Assembly (NCBI GenBank): GCA_032164245.1
Contig: JAVMKO010000003.1
Coordinates: 44,704,890 to 44,768,889, forward strand
Reading direction: 5' to 3'
DNA: 64,000 nt
DNA from: Sternotherus odoratus
Lineage: Eukaryota > Chordata > Testudines > Kinosternidae
In this document: positions 1 to 10,965 of the stretch, in pieces
How the letters are laid out: each line of letters begins with the position of its first letter
Numbering within the stretch: position 1 is the first letter of the stretch
The notes under the pieces: generated by a model
Databases searched by the model: none
Seen by the model: only the letters and a program-made list of their open reading frames with translations
Told to the model about the DNA's origin: nothing
Made by a program: the position numbers and the translations under genes

Positions 1-456
1 GGTACCTATCCTTGTAACAAAGCCCGATGCCAACTCTGTCCTCATATCCATTCAACTGACACCATCATAGGACCTAATCACATCAGCCACACCATCAGAA
101 GCTCATTCACCTGCACATCGACCAATGTGATATATGCTATCATGTGCCAGCAATGCCCCTCTGCTATGTACATTGGCCAAACCAGCCAGTCTCTATGCAA
201 AAGAATAAATGGACACAAATCTTACATCAGGAATCATAACATTCAAAAACCAGTAGGAGAACACTTCAGTCTTCCTGGCCATTCCATTAAAGACTTGACG
301 GTGTCAATTTTGAAACAGAAAAACTTCCAAAACAGACTCCAACGAGAAAGCGAGGAACTGGAATTAATTTTCAAATTGGACACAATAAACCAAGGGCTTA
401 ATAGAACTTGTGAATGGTTCTCTCATTACACTAATGGATTGCATTTCCCTAGTTAA
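1..456 (+). mobile_element. Penelope-like element, GIY-YIG endonuclease domain (5' part outside window)
   Basis: This is the C-terminal part of a Penelope-like retroelement polyprotein, open from the first base of the window to the stop at 454-456. A cysteine-rich lead (CNKARCQLCPH) is followed by VIYAIMC, then YIGQT and R-x-NGHK, which are the hallmarks of the GIY-YIG nuclease in these elements. The motif GEHF and a basic C-terminal stretch with RLQRE follow. In Penelope-like elements this domain nicks target DNA for reverse transcription. The reading frame is intact here, although the copy is cut by the window edge. Two homologous copies occur at 9462-10383 and 20677-22148. It is a retroelement gene and not a host gene. 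Confidence 0.88.
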
Positions 457-760
457 TTTACCTTCAATAGTTGTTATCTCCTGCCAGACACATAAATCCA
501 TTTCAAAAGGATTTTTTTTTCTCCTGCTGATAGTGGCCCATCCAAATTAAACAGCCTCTTTGAATTGGTATGCTATTTTTTTTTTTTTTAGCGTTCTGTG
601 TGTATAAATGCATCTTCTGTTAGATTCTATGCATACAATGAAGTGGGCTATAGCCCATGAAAATTTATGCTGAAATAAATGGGTTAGTCTCTAAGGTGCT
701 ACAAAGTCTTTCTCATCTTATTTTCAGATACAGACTAACATGGCTGCTAATCTTAAACAC
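457..760 (+). mobile_element. PLE 3' UTR and terminal tail
   Basis: This is the non-coding end of the same Penelope-like copy. From about 636 it carries the tail seen elsewhere in the window: ATGAAGTGGGCTATAGCCCA, then TGAAA, then TTAGTCTCTAAGGTGCTACA, then CAGACTAACATGGCTGCTAA, ending near 756. The AGTGGGC/GCCCA inverted repeat followed by GAAA is the stem II plus core segment of a hammerhead-like motif, decayed here because the leading CTG is CAA. No target-site duplication can be tested since the 5' end lies outside the window. Confidence 0.75.
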
Positions 761-3029
761 TGCAAAATGCTTCATTCTGATTTTTTTCTAAATGACATTT
801 TGTTGAAATTGACACATTCTCTCCAAAACAAGTTTTGATTTGGACAAAATGGGAATTATCCATGGAAAAAAATTTATGTTGGAAAATGTTCAACCAAATC
901 TAGGGATTATGTCCAAGATGGCTGGAAATTGACTTTTTTTTTTTTGTGGTATAAATCCTCTTTCCAAGAAAAACAGAGATTACAGAAATAGGTTACAACC
1001 TCTAGGTGGCTCTTATCTTAGAGATGTGGGCCCCTACTATGAGCAAGCTCGGAAGGAACATACAGATGAGACTGAGTTGTCTGTGTGACCGTTATTGCCA
1101 TAGGTAGCCCAAAAGACTAGAACAGTAGAAGTTAATGTTATTTGGCCCTCAGTTCATCAGACTGATGACAGAAAAATAAAATCAAACTTTCATAACCCAA
1201 AGAATTGAAATACACATTTGTACTAATTTTCAAAGTCTTAAAAGTCAGGCATTAAAATTCCGTAGTGTAAACTAATATTGAAATGGAAGCTAAGTGGGAT
1301 AGTAACGCTAATACATCAAGTTACAGTGACAATAACCACCACTGACAGTCTAACTGAATTAATAGAAGTTTCATAGTGCTGGGTGCCTGGAAGCAGAACA
1401 TCATATTTGACAGATTTCTCCCAGCTAACATATCATCATCTCCAAGGCAAATACCAGTGATTCTGAGGGACAGATGTTAAATGGAGCTAGATAGAACTAG
1501 TCCACATAATGAGCAAATCCAGGAATCATCCTGGGGAAAGTCTGATAGATATTTAAGATGTCGTCCAGGCCCATATAGAGCTAACATTGATCTTGAAAGG
1601 TAAAATTATAACCTACTCATGCTAAGGAAAATTTGGAGTGCTAAGTATCATTCAGTCCTTGAGAGAAATAAGCAAAAGGTGGGGTCAGAAAGACTGATAC
1701 AAACTGTATTGTGTTCTGCAAGAACTGGGATAAGGAGTCTAAAAGGCTCCTGTTGAGTCCCCATGTTGGCATGATAATGAGCAGAAAAAGTCTAGACACA
1801 GAAGGAAGAGTTTATAGTTGAAGTGCTGACAGGTTAATTTGAGTGGGGCGAGGTTGCCACCTCTTTTTGGACATTGTTTGTTTGCATGTCACTGAAAAGC
1901 TGAGTTGAGAAGGCAGACAACAAGGAGTGAAGTTCACTATCATGGCCTCTGCCACTCCCCAACACTGTGACATCTACCATCATGCCTTTGGGCCTTTGTC
2001 CTGATCCTGAAAGACTTTCTGACCAGACTGGACAAGAAAGAAGGAATCAGGTGACAACCTTCACTTCCCTCAGGTCTGTGGGATAAATCATAAATAGCAC
2101 CTGCAAATGTGAATCCTCCTCTTTCTTCCCTTTCTTTTCAATTTTATTTTAATCTAGTCCATCTCTATTCCTTAATCATAATACCAGATACACTTTCCTT
2201 CTATATTTAGTCTAATTTTCTTCCATTACCACTCCTCAATTTCTTTATTTCTTTTATTCAAACTAGATTAAGGCCACCCACTTTTCTTGTCTGTGTTGTA
2301 TAAACATATGAGAAACTAATTCTCATAACAATATTCTTTTGATACTGGCCATTAGTCTCTGAATTACCATTTTGTAATTAGCATGATCTTGATTTTTGAA
2401 GTGTGGTAATGGACTTCTTCCTGAGTGTTCTGTTTGTTTATTTCCTAGATCTAGCTGCTTTTTACAGTTTCATTTTCCTGTGTTATACTACTGCTATTGC
2501 CTCTGTCACATCACTCTAATCAAGGATTTGAAAAATTCCCCTTTTCCCTAAAATTTCATATCTAGTTGACATACGAATAGTTCTTTGGTTCCTTGAAGAC
2601 CAAAGTTACTGCCTCTCAACTTACTTTTAAGGTTCTCTATTTTCTCTTCCAGTTTCCTTTTTTCTCTTCTCTCCTTTTGATTCTTCCTTCATTCTTGTCT
2701 TTTCTCTTTCCTATCTTTTGTATCATTACTATGGTGTTACTTCCTCTCCCCCAAAAACCCATAGTCTCTAGAACCCCAGCTTGCTCCAATTTGTCATTCA
2801 GTAGATCAAGTTGCGCCAAACAAGCATAGTTTGTGCTGATTTGGAATTCTGTAGGGAAGTAACTGGAGCCTGGCTTAGGCATGTGCAACTCCCAGTAAAC
2901 TCAATGCAGAATTTACTTCCCCCCACCTCCTTCACAAGACTATTCGGATAATGCAGATATAAGTAAGTGATGGGCTGCATTATGCATTTTATGTTAACAC
3001 CCATTGGTTATTTTTCCTCCTGTATTTTT
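761..3029. other. Intergenic DNA, nothing recognised
   Basis: AT-rich sequence with no coding exon, RNA gene or repeat family that I can name. Between 2590 and 2800 there is a pyrimidine-rich run whose open frames on both strands are low-complexity and show no domain. Confidence 0.5.
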
Positions 3030-4430
3030 ACTTATATAAAATGGCCTTATTGGGTTAGACCAATGATTCTTATAGCTCAGTATCCTGTCTCTGAAGTGAC
3101 CAGTGCCAGGTGCATCTGGCAGTTGGAGGTTTAGGGACACGTAGAGCTTGCGGTTGCATGTCTTATCAAACTGGATGTTGTACTGGACCTATCCTCCATG
3201 ATCTTATGTAATTTTTTTAACTCAGTTATACTTTTGGCCTTCACACCATCCCCTGGGAACAAGTTCTATAGACTGATTATGTATTGTGTGAAGAAATACT
3301 TACTTTTGTTTGTTTAAACTTGCCACCTATTATTAATCAGGTGATCCCTAGTTCTTGTGTTTGTGAAGGAGTAAATAACACTTCCTTATTTATTTTCTCC
3401 TCACCATTCATGATTTTATAGACATCTAGCATCTCCCTCCTTAGTTGTCTCTTTTTTCTAAGTTGAACAGTCTCCTTGGACAGAAGCTGTTCCATACCCC
3501 TTATCATTTTAGTTGTCCATCTTTTTCAGTTCTAATATGTCTTTCATGAAATGGGGTGACCAGAACTGTATGTTGTATTCAAGGTGTAGGAGTACCATGG
3601 ATTTATATAGGGGCATGATATTTTATGTCTTACTATCTATTCCTTTCCTAATGGTTCCTAACAAATCCTAAGGTTTTTTTTGCTGCTTCTGCAAAAGAAA
3701 AGGACACTGGTGTGAAAATCTGCCTCACATTCTCTGCAGTGAAGACCAATGGAAAGGATTAATTTAACTTTTCCACAATGACCTTGTCTTCATTGAGTGG
3801 TTCTTTAGCACCTCAATCATCCAGAGGCTCCAGTGAGCATTCGGCAAGCTTCCCGCTTCTGATGTACTTAAAAAAAATTCATGTTTGTATGCCTGGCTAG
3901 TTACTCTTCAAATTCTGCCTTACTATGCTTTTATACTTGACTTGCCAGAGTTTATGGTCCTTTCTATTTTCCTCACTTGGATTTGACTTACAATTTTTAA
4001 AGGATGCCTTTTTACCTCTAACTGCCTCTTTTACTCTGCTGTTTGGCCATGACAGCATTTTTTTTTTTACCTCTGACTTTTTTTTTGTTTGTATTTTTGG
4101 TATTTTGGGTATATATTTAGTTTGAGTCTCTATTATGGTATTTTAAAATAGTCTTCATGCAGTTTGCAGGTATTTCACCTTGTGACTTCCTTTTCATTTC
4201 CATTGAACTAACTTCCTCATTTTTGTGTAGTTTTCCCTTTTGAAGTTAAATGCTACCATGGTGGGTTTCTTTGGCATTTCCACCCTTCCCCCAAAGGATT
4301 TTAAATTTAATTACATTATGGGAGGTAACATATCAGAATATACCAAGGGGGCACAAAGTTTATACTTCTTGCTTCCAGAAATAGTAGTAAATCTTCCTCA
4401 TATTTGATATTTAACTCTTTCTTTTTATTA
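3030..4430 (-). mobile_element. CR1 LINE fragments, minus strand
   Basis: Read on the plus strand this is antisense CR1. The part at about 3030-3690 matches the 3' region, with landmarks TGGGTTAGACCAATG, CCTATCCTCCATGATCTTAT, AACACTTCCTTATTTATTTT and ACCATGGATTTATATAG. From about 3700 to 4430 a more internal antisense CR1 segment follows, with CCTTGTCTTCATTGAGTG and TTTGCCAGAGTTTATGGTCC-like landmarks. There is no intact reading frame. The open frame at 3925-4125 is an antisense artefact. Recognition is from memory of reptile CR1 sequence. Confidence 0.75.
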
Positions 4431-4499
4431 TTCTCTCCATACATGGAATGGAAAAGGTGGTCCAAAACAGCAACAAAACAATATTATGCCTATGAAAAA

Positions 4500-4930
4500 T
4501 GTGACTGAAAATGTCATACCATTTATGTTAATCAATGCTATGGTCTTACCGGGCATACTGTGTTCAGTTCTGTCACCCCATTTCTGCCAAATTTCCAACC
4601 AACATTAGTGAGGAGAGATTGAAAAGACTGTTTTTAGTTTAGAGACAACAAACAAGACTGTAATGGATACAGGTACATACATTATGCATGATTAAGACAA
4701 GGTAAATCAGGCACTTATATTTACCCGCTCCCTTAATACCAAGAAGAAATGGACATCCAATTAAATTGAAAGGCAATAATTTTAATATACCTTTTACACA
4801 GTATACAATAAACATGTGGAACCTATTGCCTCACTACATTGAGTCCAGAAGTTCCACAGGAGTCTAAAGAAAACTAAGATTTATATGGTTATATAAAATG
4901 TATTATATTTAGATTATTTATATTATATTT
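4500..4930 (+). mobile_element. CR1 LINE 3' fragment, plus strand
   Basis: This is degraded sense CR1. It contains TGTGTTCAGTTCTGTCACCC, GAGGAGAGATTGAAAAGACT and a line resembling the usual ATGTGGAACCTATTGCC segment of the RT C-terminus. It is opposite in orientation to the CR1 just upstream, so it is a separate insertion. No coding potential remains. Confidence 0.7.
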
Positions 4931-6036
4931 CTATTATATTTAGATAGAATATGAAATCTAAGGGCAGAAATCCTCATATTATAGAGCATAAGGCAACTGC
5001 CTAGAATTAAGAAGAAATTCCCCCTAATGATATATTATTTTGTAATTGCCCATTCTGGGAACTCTTGCATCTTCTTCTGAAGCACAAGCCATTGTTGGAG
5101 ACTTGATACTGGAGTTAATAAACCAATGCTTTGATTCAGCATGACAATTATATGCTTCTGTGATACCACAGGTGAACCCAAATCAAATATCCCCAAAGCT
5201 GAGGTAGGGACTGTTTGAATTCAAGGAGTTTGTTTGCTTTGTTGTGTTTTGTTTAATCTGAAACCATCTCTTGTTTTGAACTGCAAGTCACAATACATTG
5301 TATATTTTGACATGTTCTGTATGACAATTGTTTGCTGTGCTGCATACTTCTAGTCCAACTTTGCCTGTTTGAAAAACTAATTATTTTTTTTTATTTTATA
5401 AGTGACACTATTCCAAACTTGAGAAATTAAGATTCACCTTAAGTGAGTGCTTTGGACTTGTATCTGCTTTTTAGTTAGATTTTTTTCAGTGTGCTCACAA
5501 TGATGGAGTAGACAGAAAGAGATAACAGAGCTGCTAATATTAGTGCCACTAAGAAACAAATAAGGCAATTAAAAACACACATATAGTTTCTGTACCATGA
5601 TTCTTTGCTAAGACATTTACTTACAGAGTTTCCTGTAAAGTCACAACAACTGTTTTAGAATTAGAAATATTGATTACTTCATTATCAAGACTAACTTTAT
5701 TCATTAAATCCAAAGGGAGGGGGGAGTTCTGAAAGTCACTTTCACATAGAGCCAAATATTTGTTTACTTTTCAAGAACTAGCTCTTTTTAGCCATGTGAG
5801 AGCTGAAGCCATCCCTGCTATTTTCACATCACTAAATGGCAGTATGACTAACTATTGCTTTAAAACCAATTTAGTTAATAATATAGGGTGAAATCCCATC
5901 CCTCTCCTCCACAGGTGCAGAGGCCCCTCCCTGTAGCAGAACACCTGCATATCCCATCTCTGCAGAAAATCTTTCCTCTCTGCTCTTGGAGGTAGATTCA
6001 TCATTCAGTTGCCCTGGGGGTTTGTTTACAATAGTT
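4931..6036. other. Intergenic DNA, nothing recognised
   Basis: AT-rich sequence. There are short homopurine and homopyrimidine tracts but no exon, RNA gene or repeat family that I can name. Confidence 0.5.
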
Positions 6037-6416
6037 ATTCTCAACCAGGGGTACACAGAGGTCTCCCAGAGGATAACTCATCTAGATATTTGCCTAGTTT
6101 TACAACAGGCTACATAAAAAGCACCAGTGAAGTCAGTACAAACTAACATTTCATACAGACAATGACTTGTTTATATTGCTTTATATACTATCCACTGAAA
6201 TGTATGATATTTATATCCCAACAGATTTATTTTATAATTATATGATAAAAATGAGAATGCATGTAATTTTTCAGTAATAGTGTGCTGTGGCATGTCTGTA
6301 TTTTTATGTCTGATTTTGTAAGCAAGTAGTTTTTAAGTGAAGTAAAACTTGGGGGTATACAAGATAAATCAGACTCCTGAAAGGGGTACAAGAGTCTGGA
6401 AAGGTTGAGAGCCACT
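6037..6416. mobile_element. hAT-type non-autonomous DNA transposon
   Basis: The left end reads TTCTCAACCAGGGGTACACA and the right end reads GAAAGGTTGAGAGCCACTG, which are imperfect terminal inverted repeats of the CAGTGGYTCTCAACC type. The interior (ATCTAGATATTTGCCTAG, then ACAGACAATGACTTGTTTAT) matches a short element I know from turtle genomes. An 8-bp duplication is not clean: GTTTG is shared by both flanks. The open frame on the minus strand at 6227-6415 is not coding. Confidence 0.65.
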
Positions 6417-6755
6417 GGTTTGCAAGAAAGGAGGCTGCTCAGACTTCATTAGTGGCCAGAGAGGCTTCATTCTCTGATTTGGGGAGAGTGGGATACCTCC
6501 CTCTCCTGATCCCTGTGCCAAGCTTTCCTACTGGCCTTGCCAAAATAGAAAGACATACCTAAGGGTAATCCAACACTGTCTAAGAAGAGTAGGCCCAAGG
6601 AAGCTGTAGTCCTCTTCATTGCTGATATTGATCTTATCATGAACCCTTATGTAATAATATCTGATGGTTAATTGCATATGCCCTGAAAGGGTAAATTAAG
6701 GCCCAATTAACCTATAGATGGCACCTGGAGAAAGAGCCAGGGAGCAGGGACTGAT

Positions 6756-6905
6756 TAGTCCAGGGATCGGCAACCTTTGGCACATGGCTCATCAGGGAAA
6801 GCTGCTGGGACAGTTTGTTTACCTGCAGTGTCCGCAGGTTCGGCTGATTGCAGCTCCTACTGGCTGCGGTTCACTGTCCCCAACACAAACATTAAAGCAA
6901 CAAAG
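6756..6905 (+). mobile_element. MITE terminal fragment
   Basis: GGGATCGGCAACCTTTGGCA is followed by a CTGCTGGGACAGTTTGTTTACCTGC-like stretch and GGTTCGGCTGATTGCAGCTC. This is the left end of a common turtle TIR element. The rest and the right inverted repeat are missing. Confidence 0.55.
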
Positions 6906-7639
6906 TAGTGAGTGATTCCGAATGCAGTAAATGTGTGCACAGTACTGGCCTGCACAGCCTGAATTTTGGAGAAAACTAAAAGAAAAAAGAGATGTGGAGT
7001 GAATGTATTAAACCAAACAACTGTCAAACAGGCCTAATTAGCAGATTTAAACAATAGAGTACAACAGTAACCTATACTTAAAAACACAAAGCCAACAAAT
7101 AATCATTAAGACTGCTTGACCTGTATTCAAGTCAACTGTTAATTTTAATCTCCAGTATTTAAATCTTGTTCTGCCTCGTGCTGTCTTGGTGGATTGTAGT
7201 GTTCTATCCTGGAGCTTCTCAGATAATTCTGCTTCCATGGAAAGCATTCTCCCACTATGGTGTCCCCCCACAGTACCAAGGGGAGTCACTTTTTAGAGGA
7301 ATGAAGTGGGCTGGGGAAAAGATCTCTCTCTTTTGTCGAAGTGGCTGGGAGGTGTCTGATAGTGAGTTTGGGAGCGTATTTTGTGTGTGTGTGTGTTACT
7401 GTGGTAAGAAAGTCAGCTACTTATTTATGGGGTGGGGGGAATTTGGTATTTGCCCCCTCTGGCCTTTTCATTACTGAGGCTTCCTGATCGAGTGAGGTTT
7501 TTGTTTTAATAAGCACAAATAGGGGGCTCCTTTTGAATTTCCTACTTCAATACCTTTGGTAGATACTGTTTTAGAAATCCAGTGGCAATTTATGTGCATC
7601 TTCTGATCATCTGACTAGATGATTTGACTTGATGGATAG
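6906..7639. other. Intergenic DNA, short (GT)n
   Basis: No gene or named repeat seen. A (GT)n run sits at about 7382-7395. Open frames on both strands at 7047-7477 overlap each other and lack domain signals. Confidence 0.45.
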
Positions 7640-7935
7640 TTTTAAACAAATTGCATTTCCCCCCCCAGGTTCTAGCCTAAATCCAGTGGTGATGTTTCTA
7701 GTGGGCATGCAAGGATCTGTTCTAGGTGCCATTCTGTCCAATATCATTATCAACTATATGAAAAACTATAAAACAACTGCTGGCAAAATTTATAGATGAC
7801 ATGAAAATGGGGGAGAGGTAAACAGTGATGGGGTAGGTCAGTAACACAGATCGATCTGGATCACTTGATAAAGTGGGCTCCTTTCAACAACATGGGTTTT
7901 AATATAACGGAATGTAGAAATCTAGGAACAAACAT
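7640..7935 (+). mobile_element. CR1 LINE reverse transcriptase fragment
   Basis: Sense CR1 covering the catalytic region. GGATCTGTTCTAGGTGCC corresponds to the GPVL-type motif. TTTATAGATGACATGAAAATG corresponds to F-x-DD-x-K-x with the first alanine of FADD changed. ATCTGGATCACTTGATAAAG and the segment ending TCTAGGAACAAA follow. The frame is broken and the element is dead. Confidence 0.75.
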
Positions 7936-9449
7936 TTGACTATCAATTGGAATTAGGCTCCTAAGTCACTTATGCACATTTGAAAATGTTACCCCAGTTT
8001 TTAATCACATGCTATCTTTCAAGTAACTCAGCATATCGTTGATATTTTCCTTCATGGCTCCTCACTGGGAAAACTTCCTTGCCAAATTTCAGCTTTAAAA
8101 TGTCAGCCATTTTGGCTGTCAGACTGTTCAAAAAAGTCACAGGATTTTTTTTTAGTGGTGTCGGAATATATTTTTTCTTCATTCCTGTCATTCCAAAATA
8201 GCTGGGCTTTTGCTCAGACTTTTAAAAAACATTTTGGCAGAAACTACCCATTGAAAGTTTCAGTTATAAGCAAATGAAAATGGGAAGCTAGGTAGTAAAC
8301 TTGCATAACCTAAATTACAGCAGTCTCTGCCATTCTTGCTATAGTTAACTTTCCTACTTGGCTTTCCTTCCAGGGCTCTTCAACACATCCAGCCTCTCTG
8401 TTTCTGTGGTGAGTGTTCTCTGTTCTCTTCAGTCATGAGTTGCTAGTTATTTGCTTCTGAGTCCTGCTAAGTCCCTGGGCTGCTCTCCAGTTGTCAAGAT
8501 GGCACACATGATAAAAGACCTATTGAACTTACTGAAAGTCCTGGGCATGGAAATAATGCCTTCTTTCATTTTCATTGAGGCAAGGACTACAATCATTCTT
8601 TTCAGATGCAGCTCTGCCATGGTTACTTCTAGGAGGCCTGCAATGTGCTAGGACTGTAATGGCCCCATAGAAATCTTCAACTGGAACAGCATACAGCAGT
8701 CTGCCTTCTCTAGTTAATGAGATCAGATCGTACCAAGACTCCTGGTGCAGCACAATTCCATATCCACTGCAAATATGTGGCATTCATCTTCAAGCTCTCA
8801 ATGGGCCCTGACCTATTACCTACTATCCTGCTTCCAGGATTGCTTCTCTCACTCCACTTCTTAAAGGAGACCCCAACTAATTGAGAAGATGTCTCCAACA
8901 AAACAAAGGTGAAACGCTGTGGGCTGAAGCAGGGCATAAATGGGAAGACTCTTGGGTACAGAATTCTTTGCCTTCAGAGACCAAGCTATGTTTCTTCCCA
9001 ACCTTCAAGACACAAGGTAAGACTCCCCTCTCTGCACATACTTTCCTCTTGCTTAAGGAGGCTGCCAAGCTCATCAGTGACACTGTCACAGTTCAGGCAA
9101 CTGCATCTGTATTTCCTCTCAATGGTCCAGCAAGGGCACTCACTCTTGGGCTTGCTGATCTCCAGCTCTCCCTGCCTGTCCCTTTCTATTCTGACCCTGG
9201 GTATTTCCAGCCTCTGTGGTTCCCTGCCCACATTATTATCCTCAGTAGAGACAGGCTGCCTAAGCAGAACCTGCTTGCTTTGCCTTTAGAGACAGTTACC
9301 AGCTGTAATTGCTACATTTATAAGGTGCCACACAGCACTTCCTAGGGAACCCTACTTTATTCTGAAGGTACACAGCATTACAGAGAAAACATATTACAAA
9401 CAATGAAAGTACCTGCATACATGGTAATAAGCTCACCAGAGTTAGCCGC
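7936..9449. other. Intergenic DNA with overlapping open frames at 8881-9345
   Basis: No exon is recognised. Two long plus-strand frames overlap at 8881-9345 and 8909-9289, alongside minus-strand ones. The predicted proteins show no domain, no transmembrane or signal pattern, and no obvious splice-site framing. The bases there are less AT-rich than the flanks, so an old LTR or other retroelement remnant is possible, but I cannot name it. Confidence 0.35.
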
Positions 9450-10395
9450 AACTCTAACATGAAAACAACAGAACACCACTGGCCATCACCTACAGTCCCC
9501 AGTTAAAGCCTCTCCAATGCATCATCAGTGATCTACAACCCATCCCGGACAACAATCCCTCACTTTCACAGGCCTTGGGAGGCAGGCCAGTCCTGGCCCA
9601 CAGACAACCCACCAACCTCAAGCATATTCTCACCAGCAACAGCACACCACGCCATAATAACTCTAACTCAGGAACCAATCCATGCAACAAACCTCGATGC
9701 CAATTCTGCCCACATATCTGCAACAGCATCACAGGACGTAACCAGATCAGCCACACCATCACTGGTAGATGTGCAGGTGAATGAACCAATGTAATATATG
9801 CCATTATATGCCAGCAATGTCCCTCTGCTATGTACATCAGCCAAACTGGACAGTCCCTAAGAAAAAGGATAAATGGACACAAATCACGTATCAGGAATGG
9901 CAATATACAAAAACGTGTAGGAGAACACTTCAACCTCCCTACACACACAATTACAGATTTAAAAGTCACCATATTGCAGCAAAAAAACTTCAGACTGCAA
10001 AGAGAAACTGCAGAGCTGCAATTCATTTGCAAATTTGACACAATCAACTCAGGACTGAATAGGGATTATGAGTGGCTAGCTAACCACAAGAGCAGTTTCT
10101 CTTCTCTCGCTGTTCAAACCTCCAGTTCAGGTGGTAGAGGAATACCTCACCCTCCCTGATTAGAGATAACAAGCTGGTTCAGCATCATTGGACTAACCAT
10201 GTTATCTCTAACCTGGTTCTTGCCTACCTATTTATATCTGCCCCTGGATACTTCCACTGCATGCATCCATAGAAATGGATATTAACCCATGAAAGCTTAT
10301 GCTTCAATACTTTAGTTAGTCTTTAAGGTGCCACAGGACTCTTTGTCATTTCTGCAATTCCAGACTAATACGGCTACCTCTCTAACTCTAACATG
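9450..10395 (+). mobile_element. 5'-truncated Penelope-like element with 12-bp TSD
   Basis: The copy at 9462-10383 is flanked by identical AACTCTAACATG at 9450-9461 and 10384-10395. It retains the linker before the endonuclease (GGRPVLAHRQPTNLKHIL), the cysteine motif CNKPRCQFCPHIC, and the GIY-YIG core with YISQTGQSL and RINGHK, where the usual G of YIG is S. GEHF and RLQRE-like residues follow. The coding region spans about 9490-10159 but shifts frame at least once: one frame covers 9575-9784 and another 9830-10159. The reverse transcriptase is absent, so this is a truncated dead copy. The non-coding tail follows from about 10,160. Confidence 0.88.
10254..10383 (+). ncRNA. Hammerhead-like motif and tail of the PLE at 9.5 kb
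   Basis: The 3' tail reads ATGGATATTAACCCAT, GAAAGC, TTAT, GCTTCAATACTTTAGTTAG, then GGTGCCACAGGACTCTTTG and CAGACTAATACGGCTACCTC. The GAAA-AGC-loop-GCT half of the hammerhead layout is kept. The stem II and CTGATGA half is decayed. PLE tails with minimal hammerhead ribozymes are described in the literature; activity of this copy is unlikely. Confidence 0.5.
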
Positions 10396-10769
10396 GGCTC
10401 TGGCAGGCGCAGTCCTTCAAACAACCTCTGAAAGGGGATTCTGTGTGGTTGCAAGTTCATCACAACTTCAGCTCAGAGCTACAATAACATGTCTAGTGCA
10501 CCCTTTATACAATCCAGGGAATCTCTGAACTGAAGGCTCCAGGAGCATGTATTTAGTAGACAATGGATTTTCCTCCCCAGGGCATAGCTTGAAAAGGGAG
10601 GAGTTGAGGTAGGTATTTTGCATTCCCTAGATCCTGCCTACAAAATCCCCATCACTGGTGGTCTTCCAAAAAGCACCTCTGACATTCCTAATACCTTCTA
10701 AGGGGGGTGGGGGTGCATTAGTGAGTCTTCTATAGAAGATATAAACATACATACATATAATGGATTGAG
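10396..10769. other. Intergenic DNA, nothing recognised
   Basis: Ordinary intergenic sequence with a short G-run at about 10,700. No gene or named repeat is visible. Confidence 0.45.
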
Positions 10770-10965
10770 GGAGGGGGATAGCTCAGTGGTTTGAGCATTG
10801 GCCTCCTAAACCTAGCGCTGTGAGTTCAATCCTTGAAGGGGCCATTTAGGGATCTGGGGCAAAAAAAATCTGTCAGGGTACAGTATTTGGTCTTGCTAGT
10901 GTAGGCAGGGGACTGGACTTGATGACCCTTCAAGTTCTAGGAGATAGGTATATCTCCATTTATTT
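10770..10965 (+). mobile_element. tRNA-derived SINE (tortoise Pol III type) with CR1-like tail
   Basis: The head is tRNA-like. TAGCTCAGTGGTTTGAG supplies the box A promoter (about 10,779) and GAGTTCAATCC supplies box B (10,822-10,832), spaced as in a tRNA gene. A short unrelated body leads to GGACTTGATGACCCTTCAAG, which resembles the CR1 3' end. That tail is known to let this SINE family borrow the CR1 machinery. It is a retroposon and not a functional tRNA gene, because it has no acceptor-stem closure. Confidence 0.87.

Noticed and set aside
9490..10047. Minus-strand open frame of 185 codons
   Set aside because: It is antisense to the PLE endonuclease, whose conserved motifs lie on the plus strand.
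10770..10845. Possible tRNA gene (box A and box B present)
   Set aside because: No acceptor stem closes, there is no clean cloverleaf, and a CR1-like tail follows, so it is a SINE.
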